A stretch of DNA of 51,903 bases. Source: an uncultured Alphaproteobacteria bacterium (GTDB taxonomy: Bacteria > Pseudomonadota > Alphaproteobacteria > Rickettsiales > UBA1997). Below, in pieces: positions 36,136 through 45,286 of the stretch; position 1 is the first letter of the stretch, and each line of letters starts with the position of its first letter. A program made the position numbers and the translations under genes. The stretch spans positions 1-51,903 of the forward strand of contig CAIZZE010000040.1 in the NCBI GenBank assembly GCA_903937405.1, read 5' to 3'. The notes beneath the pieces were generated by a model. That model did not search any database. It had not been told where the DNA came from and was given only the letters and a program-made list of their open reading frames with translations.

Positions 36136-36981
36136 TTAATCCCATTTTGCCAAAGGCGGAAGCGACATCAGAATTGCTTCCACATTGCCTCCGGTCATTA
36201 AACCAAATTTTGTACCACGATCGTAAACTAAATTGAATTCGGCGTAAAGTCCGCGCTTTCTGAGCTGCTCTTCGCGTTGCTCGTCATTCCATTTTTCTAA
36301 CATGTGGCGTCGCACCAGTTTTGGAAAAATTTCTAAAAAAGCCAGCCCAACATTGCGGGTGAAAGAAAAATCTTTTTCAAAATCACCAGAATTTAAATTA
36401 TCGTAAAAAATTCCACCCACGCCACGCGAAACTCCACGATGTTTTATGAAAAAATATTCATCGCACCATTCCTTGAATTTTTTATAATAATTTGGATCTG
36501 CTTCATCACAAACTTTTTTAAAAGCTGCGTGAAAATCTGCGGTATCTTGCGCAACTTCAAACATTGGATTTAAATCGGCGCCACCGCCAAACCAACTTTC
36601 TTTTGTGCAAATAAAGCGTGTATTTATATGAACCGCCGACACTAAAGGCGATTTCATATGCGCCACCAAAGAAATTCCACTCGCCCAAAATTTTCCGGTT
36701 GCAGCGGCACCCGTAATTTGTTTTCTAAATTCTTCGCTAAATTCGCCGTAAACTTTAGAAAAATTTACTCCAACTTTTTCAAAAACATTACCTTTCATCA
36801 AAGACATTTCGCCCGAACCGCCATCACCCGATTTATCTGGACGATTCCAGTTTTTTCTAACGAACTTTCCGGGATTTTCGGCGTTAAATTCTACTTCAAT
36901 TTTTTCAAATTCGGCGCAAATTTTATCACGCAAATTTTTGAACCACTGCGATGTTACATTCTGTTTTTCTTCAATATTCAT
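36136..36981 (-). CDS. hemF: Oxygen-dependent coproporphyrinogen-III oxidase
   Basis: This is the 281-residue aerobic enzyme of haem synthesis that turns coproporphyrinogen III into protoporphyrinogen IX with O2. Diagnostic blocks: GGGEMSL-like GGSGEMSLMKG, WFGGGADLNPMFEVAQD, IKHRGVSRGVGGIFYDNL and EFNLVYDRGTKFGLMTGG. Its presence implies a respiratory, oxygen-using lifestyle. It reads in the same direction as purC and lies 33 bases from it. Confidence 0.97.
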   Translation of the reverse strand: MNIEEKQNVTSQWFKNLRDKICAEFEKIEVEFNAENPGKFVRKNWNRPDKSGDGGSGEMSLMKGNVFEKVGVNFSKVYGEFSEEFRKQITGAAATGKFWASGISLVAHMKSPLVSAVHINTRFICTKESWFGGGADLNPMFEVAQDTADFHAAFKKVCDEADPNYYKKFKEWCDEYFFIKHRGVSRGVGGIFYDNLNSGDFEKDFSFTRNVGLAFLEIFPKLVRRHMLEKWNDEQREEQLRKRGLYAEFNLVYDRGTKFGLMTGGNVEAILMSLPPLAKWD

Positions 36982-37034
36982 TTCAAAAATGGATTGCTTA
37001 ATTTAGGCGCGGTTTTGATAATTCCAGCTATAAA

Positions 37035-37122
37035 TAGATCCTGAAACGAGTTCAGGATGACGGAGTTTTTATTAGGCTTCACACCTTATCACAATGTCAT
37101 CCTGAACTCGTTTCAGGATCTA
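37035..37122. repeat. Paired palindromic repeat (copy 5), inverted
   Basis: A perfect 27-base inverted pair: arms 37035-37061 (TAGATCCTGAAACGAGTTCA then GGATGAC) and 37096-37122, separated by 34 bases, in the divergent gap between hemF and tyrS. The distance between arms is similar to that of the 9.3-kb pair. Confidence 0.9.
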
Positions 37123-37158
37123 CATAATATTTATAATTCTAAAACATAACTTCCCAAA

Positions 37159-38385
37159 ATGAATTTCAAATCAGAATTTTTAAAAGAATTTATTAAGCGC
37201 GGATTTTTTGCTCAAACCACTCACGCTGCTGAACTTGATGAATTAATGGCTAGTGAGTCAGTTACTGCTTACATCGGCTTTGATTGCACCGCAAAAAGCT
37301 TGCACGCTGGAAGTTTAATTCAAATTATGATTTTGCGCTTGCTGCAAAAACATGGACACAAACCAATAGTTTTGCTCGGCGGCGGAACCACGAAAATCGG
37401 CGATCCAAGCGGAAAAGATGAAGCGCGCCAAGTTTTAACTGCAGAAAAAATTGAAGAAAATTTAAGCGGGATTAAAAAAACTTTAGAAAAATTTATCAGC
37501 TTCGAAGGCAAGAACGCCGCGATTATGGTAAATAACGACGATTGGTTAAAAAATTTAAATTACCTCGATTTCTTGCGCGACGTCGGCCGCCATTTTTCAA
37601 TCAATCGCATGCTAACTTTCGATTCAGTAAAAACGCGCTTGGAACGCGAACAACCATTAAGTTTTTTAGAATTTAATTACATGATTTTGCAAGCTTATGA
37701 TTTTTATGAGCTCAATAAAAAACTTAATTGCCGCTTACAAATTGGGGGTTCCGATCAATGGGGAAATATTGTTAATGGCGTTGAACTTACGCGCAGAATG
37801 GCTGCCAAAGATGCTTTTGGATTAACCTCGCCTTTGTTAACAACAGCAGACGGCAAAAAAATGGGTAAAACTGCTGATGGTGCGGTTTGGATTGACGAAA
37901 CAATGTTGCCGGCTTTTGATTATTTCCAATATTTTAGAAATACTCACGATGCTGATGTTGGAAAATTTTTGCGTCTTTTTACCGATTTAGAAATTTCGGA
38001 AATTGAAAATTTAGAAAAATTAAAAGATCAAGAAATCAATAAAGCCAAGGAAATTCTGGCTTTTGAAGCGACTAAAATTTGTCACGGCGAAAAAACTGCT
38101 AACGAAGTTTTGCAAAAAGCACGCGAAATTTTTGTAGCAAAAAATACTGCAGCTTTTGAGGAGAAAAAAATTTCTTTGGGAGAAGAAAAAAACAAAAAAT
38201 TAGTCGATATTATTTTTGAAATTGGTGCTGCTGAATCGAAAGGTGCGGCGAAAAAACTAATTGAAGGAAAAGGCGTCAAAATCAATAACGAAGCGGTTTT
38301 AGATGTTTCACATTCTATAAATAATGCTGACAGTTTTGATTTGTCGGTTGGGAAGAAAAAGTTTTTTAAGATTATAGTTAGTTAA
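37159..38385 (+). CDS. tyrS: Tyrosyl-tRNA synthetase
   Basis: This class-I aminoacyl-tRNA synthetase of 408 residues carries the HIGH-like region in TAKSLHAGSLIQIMILRLLQ, the substrate site GGSDQWGNIVNGVEL and the KMSKS-type loop as KKMGKTADGAVW. The C-terminus (GAAKKLIEGKGVKINNEAV) is the S4 RNA-binding domain. The TyrRS of bacteria with KFGKT-type loops fits. It is flanked by palindromic repeats on both sides (37.1 and 38.4 kb). Confidence 0.97.
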   Translation: MNFKSEFLKEFIKRGFFAQTTHAAELDELMASESVTAYIGFDCTAKSLHAGSLIQIMILRLLQKHGHKPIVLLGGGTTKIGDPSGKDEARQVLTAEKIEENLSGIKKTLEKFISFEGKNAAIMVNNDDWLKNLNYLDFLRDVGRHFSINRMLTFDSVKTRLEREQPLSFLEFNYMILQAYDFYELNKKLNCRLQIGGSDQWGNIVNGVELTRRMAAKDAFGLTSPLLTTADGKKMGKTADGAVWIDETMLPAFDYFQYFRNTHDADVGKFLRLFTDLEISEIENLEKLKDQEINKAKEILAFEATKICHGEKTANEVLQKAREIFVAKNTAAFEEKKISLGEEKNKKLVDIIFEIGAAESKGAAKKLIEGKGVKINNEAVLDVSHSINNADSFDLSVGKKKFFKIIVS

Positions 38386-38399
38386 ATTAATTAAAGTCC

Positions 38400-38489
38400 G
38401 CATGGACCCCGTCGTAAAGACGGGGTGACACCCAATATGTTTGTCACCCCAGTATACTTGTCACCCCGTCTTCACGACGGGGTCCATGC
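38400..38489. repeat. GC-rich inverted repeat, 31-base arms
   Basis: Arms 38400-38430 and 38459-38489 are reverse complements with one mismatch (GCATGGACCCCGTCG then TAAAGACGGGGTGACA). Inside each arm is a smaller palindrome of GACCCCGTC/GACGGGGT, and the 28-base loop includes a further TGTCACCCC. It sits between tyrS and the adenosine kinase-like gene. It is much more GC-rich than its surroundings and is distinct from the CCTGAA family. Confidence 0.9.
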
Positions 38490-38522
38490 GATTTACAAAC
38501 AACACAAATATTTAAAATAAAC

Positions 38523-39482
38523 ATGAATAAAATTCTTGGAATCGGCAACGCAATTGTCGATGTTCTTTGTAAAATTGATGATCAGTTTTTAGCTGAAAAT
38601 GGCTTGGTAAAAAACTCAATGTCGCTAATTGACAATGACACAACTCAAAAACTCGCCGAGTTAAAATCAGAAAAAATCACTTCTGGTGGATCAGTTGGAA
38701 ATACTATCGCAGCACTTTCGCAGCTTGGTTGCGCGGCATCATTCATCGGCAAAGTTGGAAATGATGAATTTGGCAAAAAATATATTAGTGAAATCACCAA
38801 AACCGGCGCGGAATTTGTGAGCAATGAAACGCATCCAAACTTTTCAGCAAAATCATTTATTTTAGTGACGCCTGATGCCCAAAGAACCATGTGTACTTTT
38901 CTTGGTTGTGCATCAGAAATTACAGAAAATGATATTGATGAAAAAGATTTTGAAGGTGCATCAATTCTATATTTAGAAGGATATTTATGGGATGCGCCAA
39001 ACACCATTAAAGCGTTGAAAAAAGCGATAAAACTCGCCAAAAAAAATGATGTGAAAGTAGCATTTTCTTTATCCGATTCTTTCTGCGTTTCGCGTCATAA
39101 AGATGATTTTTTATCGTTAGTTCAAAATGATTTAGATATTCTTTTTGCCAATGAATCAGAGGCTTTGCAGCTTTCAGAAAATTTATCAGAACTATTTTCA
39201 TATAATGAAAAATTAATCGCTGTCATTACAAAAGCTGAAAAAGGCTGCGAAGTTTTTTTTGAAGGAAAATCATTTTCATCACCTGCCAGCAAAATTTCAA
39301 AATTGGTTGATACAACAGGCGCTGGCGATGCTTTTGCAGCTGGCTTTTTATATGGCTTGGTTAATGATTTTGAACTTGAAGAAGCGGCACATTTCGGAAA
39401 TTTAATTGCGGCAAAAATTATTCAAAAATTTGGCGCAAGATTTGAAGAAGAGGAAATTCAAGAATTTTTTAGGACTAGATAA
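38523..39482 (+). CDS. PfkB-family carbohydrate/adenosine kinase
   Basis: This 319-residue ribokinase-fold protein has the N-terminal ILGIGNAIVDVLCKIDDQFL and the C-terminal VDTTGAGDAFAAGFLYGL, the anion-hole and catalytic Asp signature of PfkB kinases. GGSVGNTIAALSQLG and FIGKVGNDEFG are typical. The N-terminal pattern (IVDVLCKIDDQFLAENGLVK) is like alphaproteobacterial adenosine kinase-annotated genes, so adenosine kinase is the best guess, with other sugar kinases possible. It starts 38 bases after the GC-rich inverted repeat. Confidence 0.82.
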   Translation: MNKILGIGNAIVDVLCKIDDQFLAENGLVKNSMSLIDNDTTQKLAELKSEKITSGGSVGNTIAALSQLGCAASFIGKVGNDEFGKKYISEITKTGAEFVSNETHPNFSAKSFILVTPDAQRTMCTFLGCASEITENDIDEKDFEGASILYLEGYLWDAPNTIKALKKAIKLAKKNDVKVAFSLSDSFCVSRHKDDFLSLVQNDLDILFANESEALQLSENLSELFSYNEKLIAVITKAEKGCEVFFEGKSFSSPASKISKLVDTTGAGDAFAAGFLYGLVNDFELEEAAHFGNLIAAKIIQKFGARFEEEEIQEFFRTR

Positions 39483-39484
39483 TC

Positions 39485-40909
39485 ATGACACTTTGGACGA
39501 AAGAAGAGTTAATTGAAGCCCTATCTGGCGAGCTTTTAGAGCATAAAATTACAGATAATTTAGCAATTGATGAAGTTGTAATCGATAGTCGCAAAACTCC
39601 TAAAAGCGGATTATTTATTGCGCTAAAAGGTGAAAATAATGATGCTCATGATTTTCTTGAACAAGCTGCAAATAATGGCTGCAAGCTTTTGTTGGTTCAC
39701 AATAAATCTGCTTTAGAAAAAACTAAAAATTGCGATTTTCTTTTAGTTAAAAACACCTTCGAAGCGCTTTACAAACTCGCTGCTTTTTCGCGCAAAAGAA
39801 GTGTAGCAAAAATCATCGCCATTACTGGTTCGGTTGGAAAAACCACCACCAAAGAAATGTTGAAATTAGCATTTTCAACTTATGGAAAAACTTTCGCGAC
39901 TTACGGAAATCTCAACAACCATATTGGTTTGCCGCTTTCACTTTGTAATTTTTCAAAAGATTGCGATTTCGGAATTTTTGAAATGGGCATGAATCATTTA
40001 AATGAAATTAAACCTCTTTCAAAATTGGCGCGCCCTCACCTCGCAATCATTACCAATGTTGGGCCGGTGCATATAGAATTTTTTAAAAATGAAGAGGAAA
40101 TCGCGCTGGCAAAATCAGAAATTTTTGCCGGATTAAATGAAGATGGAATTGCGTTAATTAATCACGATAATCTGCATTTTAAATTTATCAAAAAACAGGC
40201 TGAAATCGCGGGATTAAAAACAGAAAATATTTTAAGTTTTGGCTGCAACACTAAAAGCAACTATTGCCTGCAAGTATCTGAAATCATTGATATAAATAAT
40301 TCTGAAGTTTCTATCAGCACTAAAAATAAAACTAAAATTTCCTACAAAATTTCTGCCAGCAGCAAAAATATGATTTTTAATTCATTAATCATTGCCGCAG
40401 CGCTTGATTTGCTAACAAAAGATTTAAATCTTGGACTTGCTGAACTTTCTAAAATAGAAAATATCGCCGGTCGCGGTAAGGCTTTTGACATTTTTTTCGA
40501 TCAAAAAACCATCACAATTATTGATGATAGTTACAATGCTAGCGTGCTTTCAATGCGCACCGGATTTGAATATGCAACTGAACTCAAAAATGCTTTAGGT
40601 AAAAAACGCGTGATCGCCGCAATTGGAGATATGTTGGAACTTGGTGAAAAATCAGTTGAATTGCATAATGAGATCGCGAAATATTTAAATGAATTAAAAA
40701 TTGATTTTGTTGTTGCAGTTGGACAAAGAATGACTGAAATGACAAAAAATTTATCCAATCCTTATAAAGTTTTTTCTGACTCAATTTCCGCAAGTCTTGA
40801 AATTCAAAATCTTGCGCAAGATGGTGATATTCTTTACGTCAAAGGTTCGCGTGGAACAAAAATGGAAAAAATAATTGAAAAATTAACCAATAAAAACAGT
40901 GCTCACTAG
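39485..40909 (+). CDS. murF: UDP-N-acetylmuramoyl-tripeptide--D-alanyl-D-alanine ligase
   Basis: This Mur ligase of 474 residues adds D-Ala-D-Ala to the UDP-MurNAc tripeptide. Features: IDSRKTPKSGLFIALKGENNDAHDF, the ATP loop AITGSVGKTTTKEML (112-126), FEMGMNHLNEI, and IDDSYNASVLSMRTG near the C-terminus. It uses the dipeptide made by the ddl gene 33 kb upstream. It starts 2 bases after the kinase stop and its end overlaps the mraY start by 11 bases. Confidence 0.97.
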   Translation: MTLWTKEELIEALSGELLEHKITDNLAIDEVVIDSRKTPKSGLFIALKGENNDAHDFLEQAANNGCKLLLVHNKSALEKTKNCDFLLVKNTFEALYKLAAFSRKRSVAKIIAITGSVGKTTTKEMLKLAFSTYGKTFATYGNLNNHIGLPLSLCNFSKDCDFGIFEMGMNHLNEIKPLSKLARPHLAIITNVGPVHIEFFKNEEEIALAKSEIFAGLNEDGIALINHDNLHFKFIKKQAEIAGLKTENILSFGCNTKSNYCLQVSEIIDINNSEVSISTKNKTKISYKISASSKNMIFNSLIIAAALDLLTKDLNLGLAELSKIENIAGRGKAFDIFFDQKTITIIDDSYNASVLSMRTGFEYATELKNALGKKRVIAAIGDMLELGEKSVELHNEIAKYLNELKIDFVVAVGQRMTEMTKNLSNPYKVFSDSISASLEIQNLAQDGDILYVKGSRGTKMEKIIEKLTNKNSAH

Positions 40910-41954
40910 TTTAGTTCTTCTGCAAAATATCTGGGTTAAAGCCTTCATTTGTCTGGCTTCATCATATCTTATCGGATTTTTTAGCACTAAAAAATATATT
41001 TCCTTCATCAACACTAAAGGCATTTATCAGCCAATCCGAGCCGATGGACCTGAAAGTCACATACATGCAAAAAGGGAAACCCCAACAATGGGCGGAATTT
41101 TCATTGTGTTGACTACTCTAATTTCAACTTTCCTTTTTCTTGATTTAAGCAATTCGTACATCTGGATTGTATGTTTTGTTTTCGTTGCTTTCGCCCTTAT
41201 CGGTCTTACAGACGATTTGATGAAAGTGATTTACAAAAACCCCAACGGATTTCGCGGCAGTATAAAATTGGTAATTCAATTCATGATTATCGGCGCTGCT
41301 TTTGTGTGGCTGGGAAGTGTTGATGCTATTCATTTTAAAAATCGCGTTTATCTGCCAATCGGCTCTGGACACTGGATTTCATTGGGAATCGTGCTTTATG
41401 TGTTATTTGTAACTTTTGTGATTGTCGGCACTTCTAACGCCGTTAACCTTACAGACGGGCTTGATGGCTTAGTTTCAGTTCCGGCAATTATCAATGCCGT
41501 TTGTCTTGGTGCTTTGATTTTAATTGGCACTAATCCTGATCCTACTAACCAAAAATTTTTCGTTCCCAATATCGTAGACTCGCAAGAATTAGTTTATTTT
41601 TGCATAACCTTGATTGGCGCGATTTTAGCCTTTTTAACTTTCAATTTAAAGCCGGCAAAAGTTTTTATGGGCGATGTTGGAAGTCTAGCGATTGGCTCTG
41701 CTCTTGGTGTTATCGCGATTATTATTAAGCAGGAATTTGTATTTTTTGTGATTTCAATTTTGTTTGTTGCCGAAGCAGTTTCAGTAATTTTACAAGTTGG
41801 ATCTTACAAACTTCGCAAAAAAAGAATTTTTTTAATGGCGCCACTGCATCATCATTTTGAGAAATTAGGTTGGTCAGAACAAAAAGTTGTGAGAGCCTTC
41901 TGGAGCGCTTCAGCTTTGTTTGCAATATTAGGAATGGCGATATTTTTGGTTTAA
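40899..41954 (+). CDS. mraY: Phospho-N-acetylmuramoyl-pentapeptide transferase
   Basis: This polytopic membrane enzyme of 351 residues transfers the phospho-MurNAc-pentapeptide to undecaprenyl phosphate. Motifs: HAKRETPTMGGI, GLTDDLMKV, NAVNLTDGLDGLV, FLTFNLKPAKVFMGDVGSLA and MAPLHHHFEKLGWSEQKVV. The start is GTG 40899, overlapping the murF stop; no earlier ATG is available. The murF-mraY pair is the classical dcw order, but here without the rest of the cluster. Confidence 0.96.
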   Translation: MLTSLVLLQNIWVKAFICLASSYLIGFFSTKKYISFINTKGIYQPIRADGPESHIHAKRETPTMGGIFIVLTTLISTFLFLDLSNSYIWIVCFVFVAFALIGLTDDLMKVIYKNPNGFRGSIKLVIQFMIIGAAFVWLGSVDAIHFKNRVYLPIGSGHWISLGIVLYVLFVTFVIVGTSNAVNLTDGLDGLVSVPAIINAVCLGALILIGTNPDPTNQKFFVPNIVDSQELVYFCITLIGAILAFLTFNLKPAKVFMGDVGSLAIGSALGVIAIIIKQEFVFFVISILFVAEAVSVILQVGSYKLRKKRIFLMAPLHHHFEKLGWSEQKVVRAFWSASALFAILGMAIFLV

Positions 41955-41966
41955 ACAAATAACAAA

Positions 41967-43565
41967 ATGACAAAAAAACCACGAGTTTATTTATATGATT
42001 CAACCTTGCGCGACGGTGCGCAGACTAGCACGGTGAATTTTACCATTCAGGATAAAATTGAAATTGCCAGCGCTTTAGATGCCTTAGGAATTGATTATAT
42101 TGAAGGTGGTTGGCCGGGCGCAAATCCAACTGATGATGAATTTTTTGCTAATCTACCAAAATTAAAAAAATCCCGTTTTTCTGCTTTTGGCATGACCCGC
42201 CGCAATGGTGTTTCAGCCGCTAATGACAATGGTTTAAATGCCTTGATTAACGCTGATGTAAAATCAGTTTGTATCGTTGGTAAAACTTGGGATTTCCATT
42301 TGGAACATGCGCTGCATATTTCTGAAAGTGAAAATTTGGAAATGATTTCTGATTCAATCAAACATATCGTGAAGAAAAAAAAGGAAGCGATGTTTGACTG
42401 CGAACATTTTTTTGATGGCTATAAAGCCAATCCAAAATTCGCCCTCAAAGCAGCTAAAACCGCTTATGAAGCCGGCGCGCGTTGGGTTGTACTTTGCGAC
42501 ACTAATGGCGGAACTTTGCCCAGCGAAATTTCTAAAATTGTTAAAGAAGTTACTAAACACATTCCGGGCGAAAACTTAGGAATTCATTGTCACAATGACA
42601 CTGGAAATGCCGTTGCCAATTCGCTTGCTGCCGTTGAATCAGGAGTTCGTCAAGTTCAAGGAACAATCAATGGTTTGGGTGAGCGTTGCGGCAATGCTAA
42701 TTTAATCAGCATCATTCCAACTCTTTGTTTGAAAATGGGTTTTGATGTTGGCATTAATGAAAAGCATTTAAAAAATCTGGTTCACACCGCCAATTTTCTT
42801 GATGATTTATTGAATAAAGAACGAGATAAATTTGCGCCCTATGTTGGCAAATATGCCTTTGCTCATAAAGGAGGATTGCATGTTTCTGCCGTTGCTAAAA
42901 ACCCGACTTCTTACGAACATATTGAACCTGAAAAAGTCGGCAATCAGCGCCAAATTATGATTTCCGACCAAGCCGGCCGTTCCAACATTATAGCGCGCTT
43001 AAAAGAAATCGGCATTGATATGCGCGATGAAGTGAAAGTCAGCCAAGTTGCAGATTTAGTGAATAAAGTAAAAGAGCTGGAAGCCAAAGGTTACGCTTAT
43101 GATGCGGCTGATGCCAGCTTTGAAATTCTGGCTAAAAAATCACTTTCCGTTGTTCCTAATTTTTTTGATTTGGTTGGATTTCGTGTTTTGGACGAAAGAA
43201 AATTCGATTCTAAAGGTCGAATTGTAACCATTGCTGAGGCAACAATAAAAATTAAAATCGGCAATAAAACTACAATGGCAGTTGCCGAAGGAAATGGGCC
43301 GGTGAATGCTTTGGATAAGGCGTTGCGTAAAAGTCTTTCGCGTAAATATCCAAGTTTAAAAAATGTCAGATTAACTGATTATAAAGTTAGAATTTTAACA
43401 CCATCCGATGGCACACAAGCGATTACCCGCGTGCAGATTGAATCAACAGATGGTGAAAATAAATGGACAACAATTGGCGTTTCAGAAAATATCGTTGACG
43501 CTTCATTTCGCGCGCTTCACGATAGCATTACTTTTAAATTGATGCGCGAAAATTTTAAAAATTAA
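41967..43565 (+). CDS. cimA: Citramalate synthase, CimA-type
   Basis: This 532-residue enzyme is of the 2-isopropylmalate synthase/homocitrate synthase superfamily. LYDSTLRDGAQTSTVNFT at the start, WVVLCDTNGGTLP, HCHNDTGNAVANSLAAVESG and HKGGLHVSAVAKNP are visible. The length, the IEGGWPGANPTD pattern, and the C-terminal regulatory LeuA dimer domain (from about 400) fit the CimA group, which makes citramalate from pyruvate and acetyl-CoA for isoleucine. 2-isopropylmalate synthase is the alternative. It is not beside other branched-chain genes here, so its pathway role is uncertain. Confidence 0.82.
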   Translation: MTKKPRVYLYDSTLRDGAQTSTVNFTIQDKIEIASALDALGIDYIEGGWPGANPTDDEFFANLPKLKKSRFSAFGMTRRNGVSAANDNGLNALINADVKSVCIVGKTWDFHLEHALHISESENLEMISDSIKHIVKKKKEAMFDCEHFFDGYKANPKFALKAAKTAYEAGARWVVLCDTNGGTLPSEISKIVKEVTKHIPGENLGIHCHNDTGNAVANSLAAVESGVRQVQGTINGLGERCGNANLISIIPTLCLKMGFDVGINEKHLKNLVHTANFLDDLLNKERDKFAPYVGKYAFAHKGGLHVSAVAKNPTSYEHIEPEKVGNQRQIMISDQAGRSNIIARLKEIGIDMRDEVKVSQVADLVNKVKELEAKGYAYDAADASFEILAKKSLSVVPNFFDLVGFRVLDERKFDSKGRIVTIAEATIKIKIGNKTTMAVAEGNGPVNALDKALRKSLSRKYPSLKNVRLTDYKVRILTPSDGTQAITRVQIESTDGENKWTTIGVSENIVDASFRALHDSITFKLMRENFKN

Positions 43566-43726
43566 TTATTAAATATATGGGCTTTCGGATGAAATAATCG
43601 ATGCTACAAGAAGTGCTTCAGACAGCGATACAGAGCAGCAAACCAAAAGAAAGAGAGTGTCACCTGGAATTGATGCTGCTTGTTAAACATTTTTCAATAG
43701 AACGTCATCTCAATAAAACTTCATAG
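43566..43726. other. cimA/rarA convergent gap
   Basis: 161 bases with two weak ORF traces. One frame reads LSDEIIDATRSASDSDTEQQ then TKRKRVSPG and stops at a TAA, but it has no start; it looks like a fragment of a lost gene. No hairpin with a T-run is seen. I do not annotate a gene. Confidence 0.3.
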
Positions 43727-45052
43727 TCAATCTTCACCACGAATTTTATTGCGCAAATTTTCCCAATATTCCATTCGCTTTTTCACATCTCTTTCAAAGC
43801 CGCGTTCATTTGGTTCGTAGAATTTCGGGAGCTCTTTTTTCAGCAATTCTGGTGGAAAAAATTCTTGTCCTGAAAAGCAGTTTGGCGTGTCGTGATCGTA
43901 AATATAACCTTTGCCATAATCTTGCTCTTTCGTCATTTTAGTTGGCGCGTTTAAAATGTTTTTTGGCGGCATTAATTTTGTAGTTTGGGCAGCGACTTCA
44001 ATTGCAGCAGTATGCGCCAAATAACTGGCATTGGATTTTGGTGCAGTTGCCAAATAAATCGTGGCATGGCTTAAAGCATAATCACCTTCGGGATGACCCA
44101 AAAAATCATAATTTTCTTTCGCCGCCATAACTTGTAAAAGCGCGTTTGGATCAGCCATTCCAACATCTTCGGTAGCAAAGCGCGCGAGACGGCGCAAAAT
44201 ATAATAAGGATCCTGTTTAGCTTCAATCATACGCGCCAAATAATAAAGCGCGGCATCAACATCAGAACCGCGCAGGCTTTTGTGAAAGGCACTGATTAAA
44301 TTATAATGAAAATCGCCTTTTTTATCAAAATGGGCCGCACGTTTGGAAATTATATCTAACAGTTGATTAGCAGAAATTTCTTTTTTTAAATCGAGTAAAA
44401 ATAATTCTTCGCAAGCATTAAGCAAATAACGCGCATCGCCGCAAGCCAGATTTACCAAGCTGTGCCGCGCATCTTCAGAAATTGGCAATTTCTTTTTTAC
44501 AACTTTTTCTGCGCGCTCAAGAATTTTTTCCAGCGCCGCTTCATCAAGAATTTTCAAGGTTACAACTTTACAGCGCGAAAGTAACGCCGAGTTAAGCTGG
44601 AATGAAGGATTTTCAGTTGTGGTGCCAATCAAAATTATCGTACCATCTTCAATGAATGGTAAAAAAAGATCCTGCTGCGTTTTGTTAAAATGGTGAATTT
44701 CATCAATCATCAAAATGGTTTTGCTCGATTTATACTCAACAACATCCAACAAATTTTCAAAATCATTACTACGAATTTGGCGCGCTTTGGCTTGTTCAAT
44801 AACTTTTCTAATATCGGCCGCACCGGAATTTATGGCCGAGATTGAAATAAAATCAGCCTGAGAAATTTTAGCTAAAGCTTTGGCAATCGTGGTTTTTCCA
44901 ACTCCCGGCGGCCCCCAAAGAATCATTGAAGGTACATTTTTTGATTTTATCATCGTACTTAAAGCACCAGATTCGCCAAAAAGATGATCTTGGCCAATTA
45001 CATCTTCTAAATTATCTGGGCGCAATATATCAGCTAAGGGACGGTTTTTCAT
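43727..45052 (-). CDS. rarA: Replication-associated recombination protein A (MgsA/RarA)
   Basis: This AAA+ ATPase of 441 residues acts at stalled replication forks. Visible: LADILRPDNLEDVIGQDHL, Walker A GPPGVGKTTIAKA (47-59), Walker B ILMIDEIHHF, sensor and tetramerisation domains, DPYYILRRLARFATEDVGMADP, and the MgsA C-terminus. Length and order fit MgsA/RarA/WRNIP1. It lies downstream of cimA on the opposite strand, and the paired repeat at 45.1 kb sits upstream of it. Confidence 0.95.
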   Translation of the reverse strand: MKNRPLADILRPDNLEDVIGQDHLFGESGALSTMIKSKNVPSMILWGPPGVGKTTIAKALAKISQADFISISAINSGAADIRKVIEQAKARQIRSNDFENLLDVVEYKSSKTILMIDEIHHFNKTQQDLFLPFIEDGTIILIGTTTENPSFQLNSALLSRCKVVTLKILDEAALEKILERAEKVVKKKLPISEDARHSLVNLACGDARYLLNACEELFLLDLKKEISANQLLDIISKRAAHFDKKGDFHYNLISAFHKSLRGSDVDAALYYLARMIEAKQDPYYILRRLARFATEDVGMADPNALLQVMAAKENYDFLGHPEGDYALSHATIYLATAPKSNASYLAHTAAIEVAAQTTKLMPPKNILNAPTKMTKEQDYGKGYIYDHDTPNCFSGQEFFPPELLKKELPKFYEPNERGFERDVKKRMEYWENLRNKIRGED

Positions 45053-45110
45053 TTTGAATAAAATTTAATTTCGGATTGTCTGATTAATTCTGGTTATTGC
45101 ATTAAATTAC

Positions 45111-45192
45111 GGATAGATCCTGAAAACAAGTTCAGGATGACAGACTCAGTAGATCTTCATCGTCATCCTGAACTTGTTTTCAGGATCTATCC
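45111..45192. repeat. Paired palindromic repeat (copy 6), inverted
   Basis: A perfect 31-base inverted pair: arms 45111-45141 (GGATAGATCCTGAAAACAAG then TTCAGGATGAC) and 45162-45192, separated by 20 bases. It is the longest and best-preserved copy, located upstream of rarA and about 95 bases before the next gene on plus. Confidence 0.92.
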
Positions 45193-45286
45193 ACAGGAAA
45201 AATAACCAATTAAACAGACCATCCCTTTAATTTTATCGAAAGTTTAACCATTTAATTTGCAAAGAAATATTTAAATTATCAATTTT

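Noticed and set aside
38645-39040. Minus-strand ORF of 131 residues
   Set aside because: It is a shadow of the PfkB kinase gene in the opposite frame and has no start context or family motif.
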